43,163 nucleotides of DNA, taken from positions 1-43,163 of the forward strand of contig CALAMB010000355.1 of NCBI GenBank assembly GCA_937925645.1. Direction: 5' to 3'. Both the position numbers and the translations under genes were made by a program. Source of the DNA: an uncultured Acidobacteriota bacterium (lineage in GTDB: Bacteria > Acidobacteriota > JAAYUB01). Shown piece after piece: positions 8,055 to 17,024 of this stretch (position 1 is the first letter of the stretch; every line of letters starts with the position of its first letter). Under the pieces are notes generated by a model that saw nothing but the letters and a program-made list of their open reading frames with translations, had not been told where the DNA came from and did not search any database.

Positions 8055-9851
8055 GTGGTTGTGCGACGGACCCGCTGCCGAATCGGTCTCGTTGGGCTGT
8101 TGGCCGGTTTGGCCGTTTCGACTGGACCGCTCGTTTCACCTGTCTGTTCAATTTTGAATGCGCCGGCGCAAGCGGCCGACGCCGGCCGGGCCAGCCCGCT
8201 TCCCGCTCCAGCGGGACGACCGGATGAGCCAGCCGAGTGGCGCGAGTGCACCGTCGCCACGTTCAATCCGTGCGGCCTGCCGGTGCTGCCCTTTCTGAAG
8301 CTGGCGTGCGCCGACATGGACGGCGACACCCGGGCCGACCTTGTCGCCGGCGGCAAGGATGGCCGCCTGACACTGTTCCGGAGCACCGACGGCATCGCCT
8401 GGCAGGCGGACCCGGGCTATTTCGCCGGCGTGGGGGAAGGGGCGTTCGCGGCGCCGACACTGGGCGATCTCGACGGCGACGGCACCGCCGAATTGATTGT
8501 GGGCACCGGGGGCTTTTCGTCGCGTTCCGGCCAGGTGCTGGTCTATGCCAACGCCGGCACCCTGGCGGAGCCCCGCTGGGAGCGCCGGCCCGAACCGCTC
8601 ATCGATGTGGGCGATGACGCGGCGCCGGCGGCGGTGGACTATAACTTCGACGGGCGGTGCGACCTGATCGTCGGCAACTCGACGGGCCATTTGACCATGC
8701 TGCGTAACGACGGCCAGGGGCGCCTCGTCCCGGACGCGCTGCCGCTGGCGCTCCGGCGCTCGTTCGGCATGTACGCCACCCCGGGGGCGTTCCGGCTGGA
8801 GCAGGCGGTGCTGCTGGCCGTGGGTTCATCCATGGGGAAGATCGCGTACTTCCAGATCAAGCGGGGCGCCCGCGGCCTGGCGGTGCAGCCATTCGTCGTC
8901 ACGCATCCGCGCCGCGATTTCTACGCGCCGCTGTTCGTGTCGTTGCGCCGACCTGACCGGCTGGATCTCCTGCTGGCGGATGGCGACGGCGGCATCCAGT
9001 ACTTTGAGCAGCAGGCGCCGGGTGCCTGGGCGTGGACGCGCAACCGACACCTGTTCCAGAACCGGCTGCTCCCGGGCCCGGTGTGCGCGCCGACGCTTAG
9101 CCGCGTGGGCGGCCGTCCCCGGCTCGTGGTGGGCAACATGGACGGTGACGTGCGCGCGTACGAGGCGCGGACAGAGGCCGGCCAGCCGGCCTGGCAGGAA
9201 TGGGCCTCGTATTTTCTCGGGGTCAAAGTGAACGGATTCGCCCGGGCCGTGCTGACCGAATGGGAGGGGAAGGAAGTCATGCTCGTGGGCCAGGGGAACG
9301 GCGACGTAGCCGCCTGGCGGAATGCCGGAACCGCGAAAACCGTCCGCTGGGTGACCTGGCCGGCGTTCACCGCCGGCGTTCGGGTGCGCGGCCACAGCGC
9401 GCCGTGCCTGTTCGATCTTGACGGGGACGGCGGCGATGAACTCGTGATCGGCGCCGCTGACGGCCGCCTGACGGTGTACCGCTCCCAGTCGCCCCGGGGC
9501 GGACCGCCATGGGAAGCCGTACCGGAGGGGCTGAGTGAAATCCGCGTCGGCGGCAACGCGGCGCCGTCTTTCGTGCGCTTCCCGGACGCCGTCTGGTTGT
9601 TCGTGGGTCAGCAGGACGGCCGGATCCGTCGCTTTGTCGCTCCCGCCGGTCAGGAAGCCACCGGCGGCTTTAAGGAAGCCGCCATGCCTGATCAGGTGCG
9701 GGTCAAGGGATTCGCCTCGCCGTGGGCGGAGGCCGGCGCCGACGGCGGGGTGGATCTCTACGTGGGGGATTACGACGGGAACCTGCGCCATTTCCAACTC
9801 CGGACGCCGACGCCTGAGGCGGGGAGACTGCCCGATGCCCACGTGGAGTGA
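8055..9851 (+). CDS. Secreted FG-GAP/VCBS repeat protein
   Basis: A protein of about 598 residues with FG-GAP/VCBS-type beta-propeller repeats. Calcium-binding-like loops recur, such as DMDGDTRADLVAGG, DLDGDGTAELIVG, DYNFDGRCDLIVG and DLDGDGGDELVIG, separated by blade-like strands with GRLTLFR or GRLTVYR. The reading frame is open back into the OmpA gene, but a real start should lie after that gene's terminator. GTG at 8055 or 8061 gives an arginine-led hydrophobic signal peptide ending near APAQAADA. The ribosome binding site is weak, so the start is uncertain. These domains usually mediate adhesion or ligand binding outside the cell. The downstream membrane protein gene overlaps its end by 17 bases, suggesting cotranscription. 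Confidence 0.8.
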   Translation: MVVRRTRCRIGLVGLLAGLAVSTGPLVSPVCSILNAPAQAADAGRASPLPAPAGRPDEPAEWRECTVATFNPCGLPVLPFLKLACADMDGDTRADLVAGGKDGRLTLFRSTDGIAWQADPGYFAGVGEGAFAAPTLGDLDGDGTAELIVGTGGFSSRSGQVLVYANAGTLAEPRWERRPEPLIDVGDDAAPAAVDYNFDGRCDLIVGNSTGHLTMLRNDGQGRLVPDALPLALRRSFGMYATPGAFRLEQAVLLAVGSSMGKIAYFQIKRGARGLAVQPFVVTHPRRDFYAPLFVSLRRPDRLDLLLADGDGGIQYFEQQAPGAWAWTRNRHLFQNRLLPGPVCAPTLSRVGGRPRLVVGNMDGDVRAYEARTEAGQPAWQEWASYFLGVKVNGFARAVLTEWEGKEVMLVGQGNGDVAAWRNAGTAKTVRWVTWPAFTAGVRVRGHSAPCLFDLDGDGGDELVIGAADGRLTVYRSQSPRGGPPWEAVPEGLSEIRVGGNAAPSFVRFPDAVWLFVGQQDGRIRRFVAPAGQEATGGFKEAAMPDQVRVKGFASPWAEAGADGGVDLYVGDYDGNLRHFQLRTPTPEAGRLPDAHVE

Positions 9852-10422
9852 CTATCGCGCGCTGTGGCGGGCGGACTTCGCCGTGATCGCCTTCCTGGCG
9901 GCGACGGGGCTGCTCATTCTGCTCCTGGGCTGGCCGGGACCGCCTCCTCGGTGGCTGGCCGCGCTGGACCTCGTGCTGCTGTTCACCGCGTTCGACGCCC
10001 TGGGGTACAAGTGGGTGCTACGCTGGGGGTACCGGGTCAACCGGATCCGGGACGCCCGCGAGCTGACCTACCTGGAGGACGGCGCCGCCCAACCGCTCCA
10101 CCCCTGGTTTCAGCAGGCCACTGCGGCCTACCGGGTCATCCAGCACGGCATCTTCATTCCCATCGGCCTGCTGGCCGCGGTGGTGTTCGGCTGGCGCCCG
10201 GTGGTGGCCTTTCTGGTCGTCTGGGTCACCGGGGGATGCGACCTGTTGTTCTACGCCCTGGTGCGCCAGCGGATGTCGCGCGAATTTCCCTGGCTCACGG
10301 GCTGGCTCTGGATTTTTCCCTTCGGTTTCCTGTGGCGGCTTCTGCGCCGGCCGCTCTCGCTGGCGGCGGTTGCGGTGAACGCCCTGGCGGGGCTAGTGGC
10401 CGCGACGGCCTTGGTGATCTGA
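9835..10422 (+). CDS. Integral membrane protein, unknown function
   Basis: A 195-residue protein with about five predicted membrane spans, at roughly residues 16-35, 40-58, 99-120, 122-140 and 170-193. A soluble loop (about 60-97) holds YLEDGAAQPLHPWFQ. I do not recognise the family. It starts inside the last 17 bases of the FG-GAP gene, so the two are probably translationally coupled and may act at the same membrane site. The downstream neighbour is convergent. Confidence 0.7.
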   Translation: MPTWSDYRALWRADFAVIAFLAATGLLILLLGWPGPPPRWLAALDLVLLFTAFDALGYKWVLRWGYRVNRIRDARELTYLEDGAAQPLHPWFQQATAAYRVIQHGIFIPIGLLAAVVFGWRPVVAFLVVWVTGGCDLLFYALVRQRMSREFPWLTGWLWIFPFGFLWRLLRRPLSLAAVAVNALAGLVAATALVI

Positions 10423-10431
10423 TTCAGCCGG

Positions 10432-10462
10432 CTTCCCGGCGGCTTGGGCCGCAGGCGGGAAG
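10432..10462. terminator. Hairpin between convergent genes
   Basis: CTTCCCG at 10432-10438 pairs with CGGGAAG at 10456-10462, with an inner GCGGC/GCCGC stem. It lies in the 46-base gap between the convergent membrane protein and kinase genes. There is no T run on either side, so its role as a terminator is a guess. Confidence 0.35.
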
Positions 10463-10468
10463 ATCCGG

Positions 10469-12787
10469 TCATTCCCGCATCGCCGGCCGCCGCCGACGTT
10501 CGCCGGTGTCCAGCCCGAAACCCAGCACCAGCACCAGTAGTGACATGCCCACGATAACCATGGCCCACACGGGCCGGTCGTACCAGTCGTACCGGTCCGT
10601 GACCAGCAGCAAGGCGGCGGCGGTGTTGCTCAGGCCCGCGTAGTAAAAGCTCTTGCGCTGCCGGAAGCGGCTCAGGAACACGGTGAGCAGGGCCAAGGCG
10701 AGGAACAGCCAGTGAAACCGGGCCGAGTATTCGCCCGTCTTGCAGAGCCAGGCGAGCGGTTCGAGGGTGGTGAAGGGGGCGATGGCGAACAGTAAGCGGG
10801 CGGGGCCGCGCAGGAGCGGCAGGCCGAAGCGTTCCAGGAGCCAGGCGGTGCAATAGATGGCGACGCCGTTCAGGCTCAGGGCCACCAGGGTATCCATGAG
10901 GAGGGGGTCTTGCACTCCCGCCGGCTGTAGCGGGATCAGGGAGACGCCGAGGTAGTGGAACATCCTGCCGTCAAGCGCCAGCAGCTCGATGGTGACGACG
11001 AACAGGCCGGCTCCGGTGTAGTGGGCGGTGCGGGCGAACCAGGGCTGGCCGTGCCTTTCGAACAGCCAGCCGGCGAGGGCGACGGCTCCCACCAGGGGCG
11101 CCAGATGCAGCGCCAGACGGTCCCAGGTCCCATCCTCCAACCAGCGGCGCAGGCCGAAGTCGGCCAGCAGGCTGAGATGGAACAGCACCGTGAAGGCGAC
11201 GCACACCGCCGACAGGGCGACCGTGCGGGTCCGCCGCGCCAGCGCGAACGCCCAGGCTCCCGCCAGCAGGGCCGCCACCTGCAGCTGTCGGTTGGCGATG
11301 CCGCTGTCGCCAAAGAAATGGTCGGCGGGCTGGCCGGACACCGGCCACCAGTCCGCTTCCCGGAAGAAGATGATGAGGAACATGGGCAGCAGCACCGCCG
11401 CCGCTAGGTAGAACGCCACGGCGACCGCCTTGCGCTCCCGCCGGAACAGCATGGTGGCCCACACGTTCAGCCCGACGAAAGGCAGGCCCAGCACCAGGAT
11501 GGGTCGCGCCAGTCCGGCCACGGCCTTGAGGAGATAGGCGTTGAAGTAGAGCAGGCTGCCGCAGACCATCAGGAAGGCGCCGAGGTAGAGGGCAATCTGG
11601 GAATACGACAGGACCCGGCTGTGAACGATCCAATCGTCCTCGCGCTGTTCCAGCCGGCGGTATGCGGCCAACAGGTCGTCGGCCTCGTGAGGATAAATCA
11701 GCCGGATGCGGAGCCATTCCTGGATCTGCTCCAAGTGCGGCCGCAGGCGGCGCCCCAGGGCGGACTGGTACAGCGTCGGCCGGGCCAGCACCGGGCGCCC
11801 GTCCAGGAACCGGCGGAGATCGGCAGCCAACTCCTGAGCGGAAGGGTACCGATCGCCGGGTTCCCGCTCCATGGCCTTGAGGGCGATGGCCTGGAGCGGC
11901 TCGGGCACCGCCGGATCGATCTCCACCGGCAGCCGCGGCTCGCCGGCCCGGATGGCGACAAGGATGTCGACATCGTCGCCCCGGTACGGCCGGCTCCCGC
12001 ACAGCAGCTCGTAGAACACCACGCCCAGGGCGTACACGTCGGCCCGAGCGTCGATGGCGCGGCCCGCTTCCAGTTGTTCCGGCGCCATGTAACCGGGCGT
12101 GCCGCGGCCACGGCCCGGGGAGCCGGCGGCCCGGCTGAGGCCGAAGTCCAGGATCTTGGGTTGCAACCGGGCGTCCAGCAGGATGTTGGCCGGCTTGAGA
12201 TCCCGGTGCTCGATCCCCAGTTGGTGGGCCCGGTGGACCGCCTCGGCGATTTCGGCCATGATCCTGGCCCGCTGGGCGAATTCCAGGGACGGTCCGGTCA
12301 CGTCGAGCTCGAAGCCGTCCACGTACTCCATGACCAGAAGAGGCGGGACGTGGCGGTCGCGCAGCTCGAGCAGCCGGACAATGCGCGAATCCTCGAACAG
12401 GGCCAGCGACCGGGCTTCACGGAGGAAGTCCTCGGCCGTGTCGCGCAGCGGGCTGTCAGGTCGGAGGATCTTCACGGCGACGATCCGCCCCAGGGTCAGC
12501 TCTTCGGCCTTGTACACGTCGCCGCCGCCGCCCCGGCCCAGGTGTTCCATCACCCGGAATCCTTCGAAGGCCGGAAGCGCCTCCGTCCGCGCCGAGACTA
12601 TCCGGTCATCGGATCCGCCGGCGGCGGATAGCGTCCGGTCGGCACGCTCAAACAACCGGATACACTCCCGCAGATCGGGCAGGAGGTCCGGCCGGTCGGC
12701 GCAGAGACGCTCCGGATCGGCCGGCGCGCCGCCGGCGAGACGCGATTCGATATAGCGGGCGAGCAGAACTTCGACCTCGGGGCTCAC
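10469..12787 (-). CDS. Membrane-bound serine/threonine protein kinase
   Basis: A 772-residue Hanks-type kinase. All catalytic elements are present: the glycine-rich loop LGRGGGGDVYKA (83-94), K106 in VAVKIL, E124 in the C-helix, HRDLKPAN (194-201), DFG (214-216) and APE (235-237). The C-terminal half, from about residue 393 to 760, has roughly 10 or more hydrophobic segments and no recognisable extracellular sensor domain. That is larger than the single span of PknB-type kinases. The start is a GTG sharing bases with the TGA stop of the sigma factor gene, so the two are translationally coupled. Regulator-kinase pairs of this kind are common in Acidobacteriota, Planctomycetes and Myxococcota. 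Phosphorylation of the linked sigma factor is a reasonable but untested inference. Confidence 0.92.
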   Translation of the reverse strand: MSPEVEVLLARYIESRLAGGAPADPERLCADRPDLLPDLRECIRLFERADRTLSAAGGSDDRIVSARTEALPAFEGFRVMEHLGRGGGGDVYKAEELTLGRIVAVKILRPDSPLRDTAEDFLREARSLALFEDSRIVRLLELRDRHVPPLLVMEYVDGFELDVTGPSLEFAQRARIMAEIAEAVHRAHQLGIEHRDLKPANILLDARLQPKILDFGLSRAAGSPGRGRGTPGYMAPEQLEAGRAIDARADVYALGVVFYELLCGSRPYRGDDVDILVAIRAGEPRLPVEIDPAVPEPLQAIALKAMEREPGDRYPSAQELAADLRRFLDGRPVLARPTLYQSALGRRLRPHLEQIQEWLRIRLIYPHEADDLLAAYRRLEQREDDWIVHSRVLSYSQIALYLGAFLMVCGSLLYFNAYLLKAVAGLARPILVLGLPFVGLNVWATMLFRRERKAVAVAFYLAAAVLLPMFLIIFFREADWWPVSGQPADHFFGDSGIANRQLQVAALLAGAWAFALARRTRTVALSAVCVAFTVLFHLSLLADFGLRRWLEDGTWDRLALHLAPLVGAVALAGWLFERHGQPWFARTAHYTGAGLFVVTIELLALDGRMFHYLGVSLIPLQPAGVQDPLLMDTLVALSLNGVAIYCTAWLLERFGLPLLRGPARLLFAIAPFTTLEPLAWLCKTGEYSARFHWLFLALALLTVFLSRFRQRKSFYYAGLSNTAAALLLVTDRYDWYDRPVWAMVIVGMSLLVLVLGFGLDTGERRRRPAMRE

Positions 12788-13365
12788 GACAGCTCCTTGA
12801 GCTTGACGGTCAGGGCGGCCAGGGCCCGGGCCATGAGCATCCGGCAGGCGTCGGGGCTCTTCCCCAGGCGCGCGCCAATCGTCTCGAAGCCCAGCTCCTC
12901 GTACTTGCGCAACAGGATGATCTCCCGGTAATGCGGTTCAATCGCCTCCAACGCCTGTTCCAGCCGGACCGCCTCCTCGTCCTGGATGAGCCGGCTGACC
13001 TGGGAACGAAGCTGTGCGACGAGGCCGGCCGCGACGTTCTCGTCAAGGCCGGCGTCCTTGGCGGCGTCACGGCAGCGGCGCCCGTGAAAATCGTCCTGGT
13101 CGCGGATCTCGTTCTCGGCGATGCGCACCAGCCAGCCCATCAGCGACTGGCTGTTCCCGCCCTGGAGTTGATCGAGCCGCTCGAAGGCCTTGAGCAAGGT
13201 GGATTGGAGGATGTCGCGCGATTCCAAACGTCCCCGCAGTTGCGGCCCCATGCGCAGCCGGATCACTGCCAGGAGCCGCCCCGCGGCTTGCTGGAACAGC
13301 GCGTCGAGGGCCTCGGCGGATCCGGCCCGTGCGTCCTCCAGGATTCGGGTGAGCCGCTCGTCCAT
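12784..13365 (-). CDS. Sigma-70 family (ECF-like) RNA polymerase sigma factor
   Basis: A 193-residue two-domain sigma factor. Region 2 is seen as LESRDILQSTLLKAFERL followed by LMGWLVRIAENEIRD (about residues 50-95). Region 4 is seen as YREIILLRKYEELGFETIGARLGKSPDACRM (start to about residue 180), which ends in a helix-turn-helix. No region 1 or 3 is visible. The ATG at 13365 was chosen because the upstream extension crosses a strong terminator hairpin and is low-quality sequence. No anti-sigma gene is adjacent; instead the next gene, overlapping by 4 bases, is a membrane kinase. This is the arrangement known for sigma factors controlled by phosphorylation (such as ECF43). Confidence 0.9.
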   Translation of the reverse strand: MDERLTRILEDARAGSAEALDALFQQAAGRLLAVIRLRMGPQLRGRLESRDILQSTLLKAFERLDQLQGGNSQSLMGWLVRIAENEIRDQDDFHGRRCRDAAKDAGLDENVAAGLVAQLRSQVSRLIQDEEAVRLEQALEAIEPHYREIILLRKYEELGFETIGARLGKSPDACRMLMARALAALTVKLKELS

Positions 13366-13399
13366 GGTGCCGCGTCCCGGAAAGTTGGAATATGCCGCC

Positions 13400-13408
13400 A
13401 GTCTACCA
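13400..13408 (-). promoter_or_regulatory. Candidate extended -10 for the sigma/kinase operon
   Basis: Read on the minus strand, TGGTAGACT resembles a TGn-extended -10, 35 bases upstream of the sigma factor ATG and just past the terminator of the upstream lipoprotein gene. No -35 is seen, and the match is modest. Confidence 0.3.
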
Positions 13409-13422
13409 TGATTTGGCCGGGC

Positions 13423-13459
13423 GAAGAAGGTGCCCGGCGCCATCCGGGCGCCGGGCACC
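13423..13459 (-). terminator. Intrinsic terminator after the lipoprotein gene
   Basis: A perfect 13-base GC-rich stem (13429-13441 with 13447-13459) closes a 5-base loop. On the minus strand it is followed by TTCTTC. It starts 25 bases past the lipoprotein stop and separates that gene from the sigma/kinase pair. Confidence 0.7.
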
Positions 13460-13483
13460 GCGTTCGTCGCTGCATGGAACCGG

Positions 13484-14128
13484 TCACGGCTCATCCTGCC
13501 AGGTCAACCGGAGGACCACCGCGCCGCCGGCGGCTTTCACGGCTTGCTCGTCGGGTTCAATCAGGGAAGCCACGCGCCCGTCGTCTTCGATCCGGAAGCC
13601 CTCGGCGCTGGTGAACCGGCCGCGGGTCAACACCAGCCGGTAGGCGTCCAGGCCCTCCAACAGGGGATACAAAACTTTGGCCGCCTCGATGTCGCCGTCC
13701 GGGGCCTGCTCCGGATAACACACCAGTTCGAAATGCGTCTCGTCGCCGGACCGCCAGCAAACCGCCCGGCCGGGCACCTGGAGGCGGTCCAGCATCCGCT
13801 GGGCCAGGTCCGCTGCAGAGCCGTAGCGGGCTTCACTCCAGACGGCGAAAGGCCTTTGGTCGCGCATCACCCGTCCATCCTGCCACTCGGGCCCGAGGGC
13901 GGTCAGGGCGCGGAGGATGTCGTGGTCGCCGGCCTGGGCCTGGAGGATGAATTCCGCTTCCTCCCGAGCCCGATCCGGGGTGGTCTGGACGTCGGAGTGG
14001 ATGCCGGTCTCCAAAACGGTCCACGCGATGCGGCCGTCGGGGTCCAGGTACAGGACATGCCGGGTCTCCTTGACGATGCAGGCGGCGCTCAGCGGCAGAA
14101 ACAGGGTGAGAATCAACAGTCGTTTCAT
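13484..14128 (-). CDS. Small lipoprotein, unknown function
   Basis: A 214-residue exported protein. The N-terminus MKRLLILTLFLPLSAAC is a lipoprotein signal peptide with lipobox LSAAC, so the protein should be membrane-anchored at its cysteine. The mature part is mixed alpha/beta with no motif I recognise; it includes a HVLYLDPDGRIAWTVLE strand pair and a C-terminal AVVLRLTWQDEP strand. The start was set at the ATG at 14128, because AGGAGG lies 6 bases upstream. It ends before a strong terminator, so it is a single-gene unit. Confidence 0.75.
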   Translation of the reverse strand: MKRLLILTLFLPLSAACIVKETRHVLYLDPDGRIAWTVLETGIHSDVQTTPDRAREEAEFILQAQAGDHDILRALTALGPEWQDGRVMRDQRPFAVWSEARYGSAADLAQRMLDRLQVPGRAVCWRSGDETHFELVCYPEQAPDGDIEAAKVLYPLLEGLDAYRLVLTRGRFTSAEGFRIEDDGRVASLIEPDEQAVKAAGGAVVLRLTWQDEP

Positions 14129-14307
14129 GGCAGCCTCCTTGTCTGAGTGGCGCCCTGTCATGGCGCTCACTTACAAGGACGGCATTCCGTCACGGAACCG
14201 AACGCTCGCGGCATTGGGATGATCGGACGGGCATGAAATCATCGCCAACAAAGAGCACGATGCGATACAATCAGCTATCAAATCATGTGACAGCAGGAGA
14301 CCAGGCA

Positions 14308-15432
14308 ATGCGTCTCGCAATGAAAAAGAACCTTCTATCGTGGGGACTTGTGTGTGCCTGCTTCATGTCGCTGTCGGCCGCCGAAGTGAAGCTGACCCCG
14401 AAGCAGCGATTGGGCAAGGCGATCTTTTTCGACGCCGACTTGTCCACTCCGCCCGGGCAGGCCTGCGCCGAGTGCCATTCGCCGAACCAGGGATTTTCGA
14501 ACACGGAAGTCAACCTGCCCGTCTCTCGAGGCGTACACCGCGACCGGTTCGGCGGCCGCAACGACCTGTCGGCAGCCTACGCCGGCTTCAGTCCGCCCCT
14601 GCGTTTTGATGAGAAGGAGGGGACTTACGTCGGGGGCAATTTCTGGGACGGCCGCGCCGACAACCTGGTGGAACAGGCCAAGGGACCATTCCTGAACCGG
14701 CTGGAAATGGCCAATCCCGACGCCGCGGCGGTGGTGGTGAAAATCCGCCAGGCGGCCTACGCCCCGCTGTTCCTGGAAGTGTTCGGCGCCGATGCGCTGA
14801 AGGTGGTGGACCGCGCCTATCACCTGGCCGCGGAAGCCATCGCCGCCTACGAGATGTCTCCGGAAGTCAACGCGTTCAGCTCCAAGTATGACTTCTACCT
14901 CAAGAAGCTGGTGGCGCTCTCCCCGGCTGAACAGCGCGGGCTGGCGCTCTTCGAAGACCCGAAGAAGGGCAACTGCGCCGCCTGCCACCCCAGCCAGCCG
15001 GGCGTCGACGGGACGCCGCCCCTGTTCACGGACTTCACCTACGACAACCTGGGCGTGCCCAAGAATCCGGGAAATCCGTTTTACTACCTGCCGCGTGAGC
15101 TCAATCCGGACGGGCCGCGGTGGGTGGACCTCGGCTTGGGGGCGGTGGTGAAGAAGGCATCGGAGAACGGCAAGTTCCGGGTGCCCACGCTGCGCAACAT
15201 CGCCCACACCCCGCCGTACATGCACAACGGCGTGTTCAAGAACCTGTGGCAGGTGGTGATGTTCTACAGCACCCGGGACGTAGGGCCGTGGCCGGCGCCG
15301 GAAGTGCCGGAGACGGTGAACCGCGAAGAGCTGGGTAATCTGAAACTCACCGCCGCGGAGATCGACGACATCGTGGCCTTCATGCTCACCCTGAGCGATG
15401 GCTATCGCCCGCCGGCGGCCGCCGCTCACTGA
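14308..15432 (+). CDS. Di-heme cytochrome c peroxidase (MauG/CcpA family)
   Basis: A 374-residue periplasmic di-heme protein, with a signal peptide (about residues 1-24) and two heme c sites, CAECH (53-57) and CAACH (223-227). The C-terminal heme region holds PPYMHNGVF with M305 as likely distal ligand of the high-potential heme. GGNFWDGRADNL (about 109-120) is the conserved peroxidase segment. Bacterial cytochrome c peroxidases reduce hydrogen peroxide with electrons from c-type cytochromes; MauG-like relatives oxidise proteins instead, and sequence alone does not decide. The ATG at 14308 was chosen for its AGGAGA and the signal peptide that follows; an upstream in-frame ATG at 14233 is less likely. 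The downstream gene is convergent, 21 bases away. Confidence 0.9.
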   Translation: MRLAMKKNLLSWGLVCACFMSLSAAEVKLTPKQRLGKAIFFDADLSTPPGQACAECHSPNQGFSNTEVNLPVSRGVHRDRFGGRNDLSAAYAGFSPPLRFDEKEGTYVGGNFWDGRADNLVEQAKGPFLNRLEMANPDAAAVVVKIRQAAYAPLFLEVFGADALKVVDRAYHLAAEAIAAYEMSPEVNAFSSKYDFYLKKLVALSPAEQRGLALFEDPKKGNCAACHPSQPGVDGTPPLFTDFTYDNLGVPKNPGNPFYYLPRELNPDGPRWVDLGLGAVVKKASENGKFRVPTLRNIAHTPPYMHNGVFKNLWQVVMFYSTRDVGPWPAPEVPETVNREELGNLKLTAAEIDDIVAFMLTLSDGYRPPAAAAH

Positions 15433-15453
15433 GGCCGGCCGCACCGGCGGGAT

Positions 15454-16899
15454 TCAACGTCGACGGCGGCGCCAGAGCCACTGGAACAATCCGGGCGGGT
15501 CGGGGCGCCCCTCCAGCAGCGGGATCATCCGGAGCACGGCGTCCGCCGCCAGGACGATGAAAAGCAACCATTCGAGGCTGATCCCCGCAGGGGTGGCGAT
15601 GGAGCGGCCCCGCCCGGCCAGGCCGAGCACGCCCCGGATGAACAGCACCACGAGCAGTCCGGCTTGGAGCAGCAGCGAATAACGGACGGCGGCGCGGGCG
15701 TCCAGGCCGAACAGGTCCTCGATTCGTGCCTGTAGCGGGGACGGCAGCCAACCGAGAACCGGCGCGGCCAGCCAGACGAAGAAGGAACAGACCACGTTGC
15801 GACGCCCCCGGCGGATCCACTCATTGCGCTCGCGGACGAACTCGGCGGTGTAGTGGCACTGGTGGCCGGGTATGTCGGGATCGTCGTCCCGCCAGGGCCG
15901 CAGAGAATAAGTGAAGCGACCTTGGTCGTCGCGGCCGGTCTGGGAGACATAGTAGCGTGAGTCTCCCACGAGGATCAGCGTTTTCCGATGATCCTTCTTC
16001 CGCCATTCGGACATCGGATGGCGGGCGACCACGAGCAGGCCTTCCGGTTCGGTGTACAGGCGGTCGCCGCCAAACATCGCCACCGGATCGGCCACTTCCG
16101 ATGTTGATGTGACCGGGGCCACACTGTGCGCGCCGGCTGTCGGCGCGTCTGGGGATGGGATTGGTTCCGGACTTTGGGCATGGAAATCGGCTGCGGGGTG
16201 TTCCGGCGCAGCCGGGATCGGCCGTCCGTCGTCGGGGCAGGACTCGCCGCCGGGACGATCCGGCCGGATCCATTCGTAGAGACCGTGAGGGTGCGGCTTG
16301 CCCTGCCACCAATGCAGCGTCCGCACCAGCAAGTCGGGCAGGAGCGCCAGCCCGACGGTGCCCAGAACCAGCACCCATTCGGGCACCGCCGCCGCCGCCG
16401 AACCTCCGAACTGATCCCGGCCCAGCCAGTAGGCGCCGTTGAGCACGAACGCCCATTCCAGGACAATCGAGTAGCGGGTGCTCGCCAGGGCGTCCAACTG
16501 GAAGCGGTCTTGAACAAGGGCCTTGATCCGGCGGGGGGTGAAGCCGATGAGCGGCGAGAACAGCAGGACGAGCAAACTGGCGCAACCGGCCGGCGAGTGA
16601 GCGGCGGCATCCCGCGCCTGGACATAGTCGGAGCCGTAGTGGATGATCCGCAGCGGTATCTCGGCGCCATCGGCCGGCCAAACTTCGAGCTGATATCGCC
16701 ATCGGCCGCCGTCAAGGGGCACCGCTGACCGGACGAAGTAACTGGCGCCGCGAAACACGACCATTGTTTTGCGGAAACCGGGCTCCCGCCAGTCGGGCAT
16801 GCCCCGCTGGGCGTACACCACCAGATAACCCGGCCGATGGGCGATTCGGTCAGTACCGATCCGTTCGTGTCGCAGCCCGTCGCCGGGTGTTTCGCTCAT
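15454..16899 (-). CDS. Internally duplicated membrane protein, unknown function
   Basis: A 481-residue protein built of two copies of a unit of about 190 residues (about 22-213 and 281-477), joined by a Pro/Ala-rich linker (214-280). Each copy opens with a soluble beta-rich segment (GYLVVYAQRGMPDWREPGF against GLLVVARHPMSEWRKKDH), then YFVRS or YYVSQ, a single hydrophobic segment (SPLIGFTPRRIKALVQDRF against APVLGWLPSPLQARIEDLF), an RYS..L helix, and further membrane segments. Each ends in a KPHPHGLYEWI or RPDPPGLFQWLW motif. I do not recognise the family and no catalytic motif stands out. An extended -10 lies about 38 bases upstream. Confidence 0.8.
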   Translation of the reverse strand: MSETPGDGLRHERIGTDRIAHRPGYLVVYAQRGMPDWREPGFRKTMVVFRGASYFVRSAVPLDGGRWRYQLEVWPADGAEIPLRIIHYGSDYVQARDAAAHSPAGCASLLVLLFSPLIGFTPRRIKALVQDRFQLDALASTRYSIVLEWAFVLNGAYWLGRDQFGGSAAAAVPEWVLVLGTVGLALLPDLLVRTLHWWQGKPHPHGLYEWIRPDRPGGESCPDDGRPIPAAPEHPAADFHAQSPEPIPSPDAPTAGAHSVAPVTSTSEVADPVAMFGGDRLYTEPEGLLVVARHPMSEWRKKDHRKTLILVGDSRYYVSQTGRDDQGRFTYSLRPWRDDDPDIPGHQCHYTAEFVRERNEWIRRGRRNVVCSFFVWLAAPVLGWLPSPLQARIEDLFGLDARAAVRYSLLLQAGLLVVLFIRGVLGLAGRGRSIATPAGISLEWLLFIVLAADAVLRMIPLLEGRPDPPGLFQWLWRRRRR

Positions 16900-16936
16900 G
16901 GTTTCGGATCACCGGCTGCATGTTCGGATACGCCAG

Positions 16937-16945
16937 ATTCTAGCA
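16937..16945 (-). promoter_or_regulatory. Extended -10 promoter of the duplicated membrane protein gene
   Basis: On the minus strand this reads TGCTAGAAT, a TGn-extended -10 close to consensus. It is 37 bases before the ATG at 16899, giving a leader of about 30 bases. No good -35 is visible. Confidence 0.4.
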
Positions 16946-17024
16946 CAGTCCCAACCGGTGGTAGGATGTGGGTTCGTGAATGCAAGCAGCGGCGAGCGAG
17001 TCGACGGAATCACGCGTTGCGGGA

